DNA of 64,000 nt from an uncultured Clostridia bacterium (lineage in GTDB: Bacteria; Bacillota; Clostridia; Christensenellales; Borkfalkiaceae): the NCBI GenBank assembly GCA_944341895.1, contig CALVMB010000002.1:1-64000 (forward strand), written 5' to 3'. The notes beneath the pieces are model-generated. The model ran no database searches. It saw nothing but the letters and a program-made list of their open reading frames with translations, and had not been told where the DNA came from. This document shows positions 18,028-25,464 of the stretch, piece after piece (position 1 is the stretch's first letter; each line of letters starts with the position of its first letter). The position numbers were made by a program, and so were the translations under genes.

Positions 18028-18786
18028 ATGTATTACGTTCATCTTTTTTTCAAACGATTTTTCGATTTGTTTACTTGTATCATTGCCATAATATTGTTGT
18101 TGCCCGTATGGATTATCGTACCGATCGCCATCAAATGTGACAGCAAAGGACCTGTCATTTTTTCGCAAGAACGTCGGACGAAAAACGGCAAGGTTTTTAA
18201 GATGTACAAATTCCGTTCCATGGTCGTCAACGCCGAGGGAATGGGCGCCGGGTTGTTCAATTATGAAAACGACCCGCGCGTTACAAAAGTCGGGCGATTT
18301 TTGCGCAGTACCAGTTTGGACGAATTGCCCCAGTTATGGAACGTTATTAAGGGCGACCTTTCCCTCGTCGGCCCCAGACCGTGTGTAAAGTATGAACTCG
18401 GCGATTTTGATACATTGAATAAAAAATATAAAAAGCGATTTGAAATGCGTGGCGGAATAACGGGCCTTGCGCAGATCAAGGGCAGAAATGAAAACTCATG
18501 GGATGAAAAGGTCGGGTACGATAACGAATACATTGATAAATTCAAAAAACAGGGGCTGTGGCTCGATATCAAAATTCTGTTCGGAACGGTAGCAAAAGTT
18601 TTCAAAAGGAAAGATATTTACGAGGAAAAGCCGGACGAAGCGATGAACGATGAAGAAGCGGCTAAGCGTGCCGAAGAAGAAATTATCCGCATTGCGCATA
18701 TGCAGGATGAGGATGCAACAGACGAAATCAAAGAAAAAGAAGCAGCGGGAAGCGTACGAGAAGGAAGGCAGAACAATGAAAACTGA
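18028..18786 (+). CDS. Undecaprenyl-phosphate sugar-1-phosphate transferase (priming enzyme)
   Basis: A 252-residue short-form polyisoprenyl-phosphate hexose-1-phosphate transferase, the enzyme that loads the first sugar onto undecaprenyl phosphate. An N-terminal membrane helix (about residues 10-33) precedes the catalytic domain with KMYKFRSMVVNAE, the DELPQLWNVIKGDLSLVGPRP block (the family signature) and GITGLAQIKGRN. The last 45 residues form an unusual acidic and basic tail, rich in Glu and Lys, beyond the catalytic domain. It overlaps the next gene by 11 bases. With the CapD-type dehydratase in the same locus, the first sugar may be a 6-deoxy-amino sugar. Family certain, sugar specificity inferred. 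Confidence 0.92.
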   Translation: MYYVHLFFKRFFDLFTCIIAIILLLPVWIIVPIAIKCDSKGPVIFSQERRTKNGKVFKMYKFRSMVVNAEGMGAGLFNYENDPRVTKVGRFLRSTSLDELPQLWNVIKGDLSLVGPRPCVKYELGDFDTLNKKYKKRFEMRGGITGLAQIKGRNENSWDEKVGYDNEYIDKFKKQGLWLDIKILFGTVAKVFKRKDIYEEKPDEAMNDEEAAKRAEEEIIRIAHMQDEDATDEIKEKEAAGSVREGRQNNEN

Positions 18787-19702
18787 CGTCGCAAACAGAT
18801 TGATCTGGTTGAAAGGCGAAATTCTGAATGTGAACGAGGCAAAGATCAATGTCCTTGCTCCGACGGCGCAATTCGGATTAAATGTTTTTGAAGGGATCCC
18901 TTGCTATTGGAATGATGAAAAAGCACAACTGTATGCTTTTCGTCTTGCCGATCATTACGATCGATTGATCCGATCTGCAAAATTATTGCAGATTAGTTGT
19001 CCTTATACAAAAGCCGACATGGTAAAGGCTCTTGTCGATATTGTTCGGGCAAATGATTATAAAGAAAATTTATCGGTGCGGCAGACATTGTTTGTGGACG
19101 GATTCGGGTCATGGGGAAGCGAGGAGCCGGTGGGCATGTTTGTCGCGCCCATTCCGAGAGGAAATACAAGTTCGGAATATAATAAAAAGGGCTTACACTG
19201 TTGCGTGACTTCATGGAGAAGAATTTCCGACAATACTTTGTCGCCACGCATTAAATGCGGTGCAAATTATATCAATAGCCGTGCAGGGCAGCGGGAAGCG
19301 TTGCGCAACGGATACGATACCTGTATTTTTTTGAACGAAGCAAATAAGGTTTCGGAGGGACCCGGGTCATGTTTGTTTATCGTTGAAAAAGGTACATTGG
19401 TCACGCCAGTTTTGACCGACAGTGTTTTGGAAAGCATTACGCGCGATACGATAATCAAACTTGCGAAAATGTTGGGAATGAGCGTACAGGAGAGGAGCCT
19501 TGATCGGACTGAACTATATACCTGTGCAGAAGCGTTTTTGTGCGGATCGGCAATGGAAATCACTCCCGTCTTATCGATCGACAGGTATAGCATCGGAACG
19601 GGTGAAACGGGAGAGCTGACAAAAATCCTGCATCGGGCATATTTGGATGCCGCCAAAGGCAAAAACGAAAAAAGTTTAGAATGGCTTACGCCGATTTACT
19701 GA
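18776..19702 (+). CDS. Class IV (branched-chain/D-amino acid type) aminotransferase
   Basis: A 308-residue fold-type IV PLP aminotransferase related to IlvE. The PLP lysine is Lys160 (PRIKCGANYINS), and the family motifs EGPGSCLFIV and FLCGSAMEITPV are present. Members move an amino group between glutamate and a 2-oxo acid. The start at 18776 has GGAAGG upstream; the reading frame is open further 5' but inside the sugar transferase. The stop is seven bases before the next start. Placement in a polysaccharide locus with an aldolase and a PLP decarboxylase suggests it aminates a keto acid for a glycan substituent rather than serving general valine/leucine metabolism. That role is inference. Confidence 0.87.
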   Translation: MKTDVANRLIWLKGEILNVNEAKINVLAPTAQFGLNVFEGIPCYWNDEKAQLYAFRLADHYDRLIRSAKLLQISCPYTKADMVKALVDIVRANDYKENLSVRQTLFVDGFGSWGSEEPVGMFVAPIPRGNTSSEYNKKGLHCCVTSWRRISDNTLSPRIKCGANYINSRAGQREALRNGYDTCIFLNEANKVSEGPGSCLFIVEKGTLVTPVLTDSVLESITRDTIIKLAKMLGMSVQERSLDRTELYTCAEAFLCGSAMEITPVLSIDRYSIGTGETGELTKILHRAYLDAAKGKNEKSLEWLTPIY

Positions 19703-19709
19703 GGTGGAT

Positions 19710-20543
19710 ATGGACTTTTCCGTGCTTATGACAACATACGATGGGGAAAAGGAAGAATACCTTGACGCATCGTTAAAAAGTATTTTAGTAGAGCAATCCG
19801 TGCTTCCTTCGCAATTGGTATTGGTGCTTGACGGGCCTGTTCGCCAACAATTGGAAGATGTCGTAAACAAGTATGTAGCGCTTTTCCCCGACAGGATCGA
19901 TGTTGTCCGATGCGAAAAGAACATGGGGCAAAGCAAGGCCTCGGCAGAAGGCATGCGGCATGTTCGGTTTGATATCGTTGCAAGGATGGATTCGGATGAT
20001 ATTTCTCTTCCGGACCGTTTTGAAAAAGAATTGGCTGTTCTGGAAGAACATAAAGACATCAGCGTGGTGGGCGGCTGGATCTGTGAGTTTGAGACGGAGC
20101 CGGGGGATAGCGATCTTTTGCGCGTTGTTCCCGAAAAGCATGAAGAGATCGCAAAAATGTTCCCGAAAAGGATGCCGATCAACAATATGACCTCGATGTT
20201 TCGGAAAGAAGCGCTCGAGGCGGTAGGCGGCTACGGACGGGATACCGTGAACGAGGATTATTCCGTGTATTGCCATATGTGGGCGGAAGGGAAACGCTTT
20301 TATAATATTCAAAGCGTTTTGGTCATGGCTCGCATCGGGAACGGAATGGTAAAGCGCAGGAGTGATTGGCGTATTTATCGTGACTGGAAAAAGGATATGC
20401 GGTATTTGCGTGAAAAGGGGATGATTTCGCGCGGGACAGCGTTTTTCAGCAATATGCGTTGCTTTCTCTTTATCCTGACTCCCGCATGGGTAAAGGCTTT
20501 TCTCTACAAAACCGTTTTGCGTAAAAAGAGCAAAAGAACATAA
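19710..20543 (+). CDS. Glycosyltransferase, family 2
   Basis: A 277-residue GT-A enzyme. The N-terminal nucleotide-binding strand SVLMTTYDGEKEEYLDASL and the RMDSDDISLPDRF metal-binding motif are clear; acceptor-side VNEDYSVYCHMW follows. It transfers one sugar to the lipid-linked repeat unit on the cytoplasmic face. Start at 19710 with GAGGTGG immediately upstream; the GTG at 19704 is part of that ribosome site. The gene belongs to the AT-richer segment of the locus. Donor and acceptor cannot be assigned. Confidence 0.9.
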   Translation: MDFSVLMTTYDGEKEEYLDASLKSILVEQSVLPSQLVLVLDGPVRQQLEDVVNKYVALFPDRIDVVRCEKNMGQSKASAEGMRHVRFDIVARMDSDDISLPDRFEKELAVLEEHKDISVVGGWICEFETEPGDSDLLRVVPEKHEEIAKMFPKRMPINNMTSMFRKEALEAVGGYGRDTVNEDYSVYCHMWAEGKRFYNIQSVLVMARIGNGMVKRRSDWRIYRDWKKDMRYLREKGMISRGTAFFSNMRCFLFILTPAWVKAFLYKTVLRKKSKRT

Positions 20544-20592
20544 GGGTTAAGGAGTCACGCAACAAGATAAGTTTGAAAGAAGAGGGTAAACG

Positions 20593-21417
20593 ATGCAGAC
20601 GATCGGACCGGAAGAGTTGAAAAAAATACAGATCGAATTGCTTGATGCGTTCGATGTGATTTGTCGCAAGGAAAATTTGCGCTATTCGCTGGGCGGCGGC
20701 ACGTTGCTCGGTGCGGTCAGGCATCAGGGGTATATTCCGTGGGACGACGATATCGACGTGATGATGCCCCGCCCCGATTATGACAAATTTATCGCGATTT
20801 GTTTGGAGCAGGATGTTCCGTTCGGGTTGCTTTCGTTCGAAACAAATAAAAATTACGTCGATCTCTCGGCAAAGATCTATCGGCGCGGAACGGTCATCGA
20901 GGATAATGCCGAATATTTGCAGACTACGCGGTGCGGCGTGAACATCGATATTTTCCCGATCGAAGGGCTGGCGAACGATTACGAAAGCGCAAAAAAGGTG
21001 TTTCGGAAGACGTCGTTCAAGCGCAACCTTCTCATCGCGGCGCAATGGAAAAAGTTCAGCAGGTCAAAAACAAAAGCATGGTATTACGAACCTTTTCGTC
21101 TGGCGTTTTACCTTGCAGGAAAGATGATCAACAAGTCGAAAACGTTTGAAGCGGTGCAGAAGGTCTATAAAAAGATCGATTTCGACGAAGTCGGATATGT
21201 TGCTGCCGTCGGCGGGGCATATCGCGAAAAAGAAATTTTGCCAAAAGAGTTGTACGCCGATTATATCGACCTGATCTTTGAAGGCAAGCCGTATAAGGCA
21301 ATCGGAGGATACGACAGGTATCTCTCGAGCATATACGGCAACTATATGCAACTTCCGCCCGAGGGAAAACGCGTATCGCATCATACGTTTCATGCGTATT
21401 ACGAGGAGTGCAAATAA
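20593..21417 (+). CDS. LicD-family phosphotransferase
   Basis: A 274-residue LicD-family protein. LicD enzymes transfer phosphocholine, or other phosphorylated alcohols or sugars, from a CDP-activated donor to a glycan. The diagnostic block GGGTLLGAVRHQGYIPWDDD and the following DIDVMMPRPDYDKF are present near residues 32-60. AGAGGG lies before the ATG. Its stop TAA overlaps the next ATG by one base. A cytidylyltransferase of the IspD/TarI family lies three genes downstream, so the pair could activate and attach a phospho-substituent. No choline kinase or choline transporter is seen, so phosphocholine itself is not supported. Confidence 0.9.
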   Translation: MQTIGPEELKKIQIELLDAFDVICRKENLRYSLGGGTLLGAVRHQGYIPWDDDIDVMMPRPDYDKFIAICLEQDVPFGLLSFETNKNYVDLSAKIYRRGTVIEDNAEYLQTTRCGVNIDIFPIEGLANDYESAKKVFRKTSFKRNLLIAAQWKKFSRSKTKAWYYEPFRLAFYLAGKMINKSKTFEAVQKVYKKIDFDEVGYVAAVGGAYREKEILPKELYADYIDLIFEGKPYKAIGGYDRYLSSIYGNYMQLPPEGKRVSHHTFHAYYEECK

Positions 21418-22337
21418 TGGATTCAGTCGCGGTGATCGTCAGCACCTATAACGGTGAAAAATTTTTGCGGGAACAGATCGACAGCATTTTGGGTCAGATC
21501 GGCGTAAAGTTGACCGTTTTTGTCAGAGATGACGGCTCCTCGGACAGCACCAAACGTATTTTGACGGAATATCGGAACGCGCATGACAACGTGGTGGTCG
21601 ATTTTGCGGAAAACGTAGGCGTCGGCAACAGTTTCATGAACGCGCTGTATCAGGTTTCGCCTGAATTTGATTATTACGCCCTCGCGGATCAGGACGATAT
21701 CTGGCAGGAAAACAAACTTTCGGAAGCGATCGCAAAATTAAAGTCGTCCGGAAAACTGTTATACGGTTCCAACCAGGAATGCGTCGATAAGACGGGCAGT
21801 TCCATGGGGCTTCGGTATGCAGAGGATGCGCAAATCAATCAGGATCCCATCGGCATACTTTGCACGAACATGATCGCCGGATGCACCATGGTATTTACCA
21901 ACCGGTTTTTTCGCATACTGACGGAAGAAAAGCATAGGCCTTCCGCTGCACTGTTGCGGAACAGGATCCACGATGTTTGGCTTGCGATGGTGGCGTCGCT
22001 GTACGACGGGATCTACTACGATCAGAGAAGTTTCATGAAATACAGACAGCACGAAAACAATTTGGTCGGGGCAAAGAGCAGCCGCATCAAAAACCTGAAA
22101 GAGCGCCTGAAAAAAACGCGCAGGCCGGAATTTCGGAACGGAAGAAGTTTTCTTGCAAAGGAAATTACCGAGAAATTCCCGCAAGAGGCGGACAAGTTCC
22201 CTTTGCTGGCGATCTGTTCCAGAACACAGACGCGTAAGGACAAAAATAAAATCATTCAAAACAGAAGAATTTTAACGGCATATACAAAAGAAAGTTCCTT
22301 GGCATTTCGCCTGAAGGTTCGCTTCGGATTGTTCTGA
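21417..22337 (+). CDS. Glycosyltransferase, family 2 (rhamnosyltransferase-like)
   Basis: A 306-residue GT2 enzyme with VAVIVSTYNGEKFLREQIDSI at the N terminus and ALADQDDIWQENKL as the metal-binding motif; this DQDDIW form is common in rhamnosyltransferases. The rmlABDC set for dTDP-L-rhamnose at the end of the locus fits that reading. The ATG at 21417 shares one base with the preceding stop and has GAGGAG upstream. The C-terminal part is basic (Lys/Arg-rich), suggesting membrane association. Sugar specificity is inferred only. Confidence 0.88.
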   Translation: MDSVAVIVSTYNGEKFLREQIDSILGQIGVKLTVFVRDDGSSDSTKRILTEYRNAHDNVVVDFAENVGVGNSFMNALYQVSPEFDYYALADQDDIWQENKLSEAIAKLKSSGKLLYGSNQECVDKTGSSMGLRYAEDAQINQDPIGILCTNMIAGCTMVFTNRFFRILTEEKHRPSAALLRNRIHDVWLAMVASLYDGIYYDQRSFMKYRQHENNLVGAKSSRIKNLKERLKKTRRPEFRNGRSFLAKEITEKFPQEADKFPLLAICSRTQTRKDKNKIIQNRRILTAYTKESSLAFRLKVRFGLF

Positions 22338-22349
22338 TCTGGTTAAAAT

Positions 22350-23699
22350 ATGGAGATCATCTTTTTAATTTTTTTAGCAGTTTTGCTGATAACTTCATAT
22401 TATGCGGGAAAGCGAAGTCTGATATCGCCGTGGTTTTTGCTGTGTCTGTCTTTTTTCGGCGCTTATATAATTTTATTGCTCAACAAAAAAAATTGGGATT
22501 TTGCGATCAGCGATAAATTTATTATTTATATAACGACTGCAATTCTGGCGTTTGGGGCAGGGTGCCTTATTGTCGATTTATGGAAACGCATTTTGCAAAG
22601 GCGGAGCATGTTGTCGGATACGGCGGTGTTTTCCGAAAATGAAATTACTGCCGTCAGATATCCTGCCAACGCTCTTTTGGTCGTTTCTGCCGTCTGTTCG
22701 GCGGGATATGTCCTGAAAACGCTTATGGACGCGGCGGGAACGGCGACCTCTTTGAGCGATATTTTAAGAAGTATATATGAATTAACCGCAAGCGGCGAGT
22801 ATTCTCCCGGTTTTTTGTTTAATCAGATGATGGAGATCTCGGTCGCCATTGCGTTCATCAGCACCTTTCGGCTGCTCGTCAGGATCTATACCAAAGGGGA
22901 CCGACAGGGCATTGTCAAGTTGATCTTGCCGATCTTGTTCTTTTTGGTCGTGGCGACCGCTACGACGGACAGGAACGTATTTTTGCGGTATGCCATCTAT
23001 GTGCTCAGTCTGTGGGTTGTGATCTACGGCAGGACGCTGTCCGGGCGCTCGGCAACACGAAAAATTATTTTCAGAGCCGTGATATTGGTCGTTATCGTCG
23101 CCGCGATCTTCTTTCTGATGGGTGTAACCAAACAATATCAGTCCGGATTTTTTGATCAGATCAGCATCTATATCGCTTCCGGCTTGAATGATTTGAATAT
23201 CTGGCTGCAGGACTTTCAGGGGCCGTTGTTGTACGGAGAGTCGACTTTCACGCAGTTCCTGAATACGATCGGCACGATCGCGTCGATTTTCGGGATCAAG
23301 ATCAGCGGGGCGGTCGGTGCTTTCGATCCGTTCATCACATACACAAACCAGGCGGGAACTTATTACTACAGCAGTAATATTTATACCAGTTTGCGGCCAT
23401 ATATCGAAGATTTCGGTTATTTCGGCGTGATCTTGTTCCCGTTGCTTGTGGGGATCGTGTTCGAATTGCTGTTTTCGGGGGCGCGCCAAAAAAAGATCGG
23501 GGTCACCCTGCTGCTGTACTGTTCTTTGCTCTATGCAGTGATCTATTTCCCTATTTCGGAAAGGTTTTTCAGAAGATTCCACTTGGGTCTCGTGTACGAG
23601 ATCGTCTGGATCATTCTTATATTTTGGTTTGCATTCAAGCGGAAAAGAGGAAAACGCGTTCAGCAGACTGCTGATAAGGAGCAAAGCGGGCAACCATGA
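22350..23699 (+). CDS. Polysaccharide repeat-unit polymerase (Wzy-like)
   Basis: A 449-residue integral membrane protein with about 10-12 hydrophobic segments, starting with a membrane helix at residues 1-17 and ending in a basic tail. A larger loop before the final helices contains NQAGTYYYSSNIYTSLRPYI and a glycine-proline turn, typical of oligosaccharide repeat-unit polymerases. Wzy proteins join lipid-linked repeat units on the outer face of the membrane. Sequence identity within this family is always low, so the call rests on topology and position between glycosyltransferases and the flippase. It is distinct from the ligase-like protein at 7065. The ribosome site is weak. Confidence 0.8.
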   Translation: MEIIFLIFLAVLLITSYYAGKRSLISPWFLLCLSFFGAYIILLLNKKNWDFAISDKFIIYITTAILAFGAGCLIVDLWKRILQRRSMLSDTAVFSENEITAVRYPANALLVVSAVCSAGYVLKTLMDAAGTATSLSDILRSIYELTASGEYSPGFLFNQMMEISVAIAFISTFRLLVRIYTKGDRQGIVKLILPILFFLVVATATTDRNVFLRYAIYVLSLWVVIYGRTLSGRSATRKIIFRAVILVVIVAAIFFLMGVTKQYQSGFFDQISIYIASGLNDLNIWLQDFQGPLLYGESTFTQFLNTIGTIASIFGIKISGAVGAFDPFITYTNQAGTYYYSSNIYTSLRPYIEDFGYFGVILFPLLVGIVFELLFSGARQKKIGVTLLLYCSLLYAVIYFPISERFFRRFHLGLVYEIVWIILIFWFAFKRKRGKRVQQTADKEQSGQP

Positions 23700-24436
23700 A
23701 AGACAGCATGAACATCGGCGTCATCTTTGCCGGCGGGGTCGGCAGCAGGATGCGGAGCAAAGAGATCCCGAAACAGTTTCTTAATGTGCACGGCAAGCCC
23801 ATCATTATTCACACGCTGGAATACTTTGAGCACAACGAAGAGATCGACGCGATCGTCATTGCATGCGTGGCGGGCTGGATCGAGCACCTGGAAGGGCTGG
23901 TCGAAAAGTACCGCATCGGCAAAGTCAAAAAAATCGTGCCGGGCGGAGAAAGCGGGCAGTTGTCCATCTATAACGGGCTGTGTGCCGCGGAGGATGTCGC
24001 AAACGGGAAAAAGGCGATCGTACTCATCCATGACGGCGTCCGTCCGCTGATCAATTCGAAGTTGCTTACCGAAAATATCCGTGCAGTCGAGGAACATGGC
24101 TCGGCGATCACTGCGGGCGTGGTGAAAGAAACCATTGTCGTGATCGACGAACAGGGATATGTGGAAACGGTGCCGTCGCGCGCAAGATCGCGCGTGGCGA
24201 AGGCTCCGCAGAGTTTTTGGCTGGATGATATTTTAAGCGCGCACCGAAAGGCACTGGGAGAAAACAGAACGGATTTTATCGATTCGTGCACCCTCATGAA
24301 GCATTACGGATATCGTTTGTTTATGGTGGACGGACCGTTCGAAAACATCAAGATCACATCGCCCGACGATTTTTATATGATGCGCGCCATCCTCGATGCG
24401 AAAGAGGATTCGCAGATCTACGGCTTCGACGAATGA
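23696..24436 (+). CDS. IspD/TarI-family cytidylyltransferase
   Basis: A 246-residue nucleotidyltransferase that joins CMP to a phosphorylated alcohol or sugar. The N-terminal FAGGVGSRMRSKEIPKQFL binds CTP. The central VLIHDGVRPLI and the C-terminal DDFYMMRAIL are family landmarks shared by IspD (isoprenoid) and TarI/Bcs1 (CDP-ribitol) enzymes. The ATG overlaps the polymerase stop by four bases (ATGA). Location in the polysaccharide locus, next to an SDR and near LicD, argues for synthesis of a CDP-linked glycan building block rather than for isoprenoid synthesis. CDP-ribitol, CDP-glycerol-like or an unknown CDP-alcohol are all possible. Confidence 0.85.
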   Translation: MKDSMNIGVIFAGGVGSRMRSKEIPKQFLNVHGKPIIIHTLEYFEHNEEIDAIVIACVAGWIEHLEGLVEKYRIGKVKKIVPGGESGQLSIYNGLCAAEDVANGKKAIVLIHDGVRPLINSKLLTENIRAVEEHGSAITAGVVKETIVVIDEQGYVETVPSRARSRVAKAPQSFWLDDILSAHRKALGENRTDFIDSCTLMKHYGYRLFMVDGPFENIKITSPDDFYMMRAILDAKEDSQIYGFDE

Positions 24437-24446
24437 GGAGAAACCA

Positions 24447-25451
24447 TTGAAACCCGCATCCTTTTTAGACGGAAAAAAAATACTGGTGACCGGCGCGACG
24501 GGCCTGATCGGCAAGGCGCTGATCCGAAAAATATTGACCGAAAAAGCGCCGTCCGCAAAGGTCATGGCACTTGTGCGGAACAGGGAAAAGGCGGAAAGAT
24601 GTTTTTCTGACCTTTTGGGGAGCGGGCTCGAAATCATGGCGTGCGATGTTTGCGATCTCAAACCCGCGGACCTTGGGGTGGACTATATCGTTCACGGTGC
24701 CAGTTTTACGGCGAGCAAGTCGTTCGTGGAAACGCCCGTCGACGTCATTGCCTGTTCCATCCGCGGAACGCAGAGGGTCTTGGATTTTGCCGCGGCAAAT
24801 CATGCGAAAGGGGTGGTATACCTTTCTTCCATGGAAGTGTACGGTTCACCGCAGACGGATGACAAGGTATATGAAAATTCTCCCGCCTATCTGGATACGA
24901 TGCAGGCAAGATCGAGTTATCCGGAAAGCAAACGTCTTTGCGAAAATTTGTGCGCCTCCTATTTTTCCCAATTTCAGGTCCCAGCCAAAGTGATACGGCT
25001 GACGCAGACGTTCGGCGAGGGGGTTGCCTATCGGGACAACCGCGTGTTCGCCGAATTTGCGCGCTGCGCGATCGAAGGCAAGGACATTGTGCTCAAATCC
25101 AAGGGCGAAACAAAGCGAAACTATCTGTATGTGGGCGATGCGGCCGAGGCAATTTTGACGGTGCTGGAAAAGGGCAGGGGCGGAGAGGCATACAATGCCT
25201 GCAACGAAGATACCTATTGCTCCATCAGGGAGATGGCAGATCTCGTCGTGAACGAGATCGCAAAGGGGAAAATCGCCATTCGCTACGATTTGGACGGCGG
25301 CGCGCACAGCGGATATGCCCCTGTTTTGAAAATGAATTTAAGTTCGGAAAAATTGCGATCGCTCGGATGGGAAGCGACAATAGGGCTGAAAATGATTTTT
25401 GAGCGAATGATCGAAAGTATGATCAAAGAACGGGCGCGCGGCGCCGATTGA
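24447..25451 (+). CDS. Extended SDR: NAD-dependent epimerase/dehydratase
   Basis: A 334-residue extended short-chain dehydrogenase. NAD-binding VTGATGLIGKALIR starts near residue 12; the catalytic Ser/Tyr/Lys set is visible as YLSSMEVYGSP and SSYPESKRLCENL. Such enzymes epimerise, dehydrate or reduce nucleotide sugars. The start is TTG at 24447 with AGGAG at 24436-24440; no ATG fits, and the open frame upstream lies inside the cytidylyltransferase gene. Only 10 bases separate it from that gene, so the two probably act on the same CDP- or phospho-linked substrate. The exact reaction is unknown. It is not RmlB, which is present separately. Confidence 0.82.
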   Translation: MKPASFLDGKKILVTGATGLIGKALIRKILTEKAPSAKVMALVRNREKAERCFSDLLGSGLEIMACDVCDLKPADLGVDYIVHGASFTASKSFVETPVDVIACSIRGTQRVLDFAAANHAKGVVYLSSMEVYGSPQTDDKVYENSPAYLDTMQARSSYPESKRLCENLCASYFSQFQVPAKVIRLTQTFGEGVAYRDNRVFAEFARCAIEGKDIVLKSKGETKRNYLYVGDAAEAILTVLEKGRGGEAYNACNEDTYCSIREMADLVVNEIAKGKIAIRYDLDGGAHSGYAPVLKMNLSSEKLRSLGWEATIGLKMIFERMIESMIKERARGAD

Positions 25452-25464
25452 TCGGTCTGTACAC

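Noticed and set aside
20593..21417. Phosphocholine decoration from LicD alone
   Set aside because: No choline kinase, choline transporter or LicC-like choline cytidylyltransferase was recognised nearby, so the transferred group is left open.
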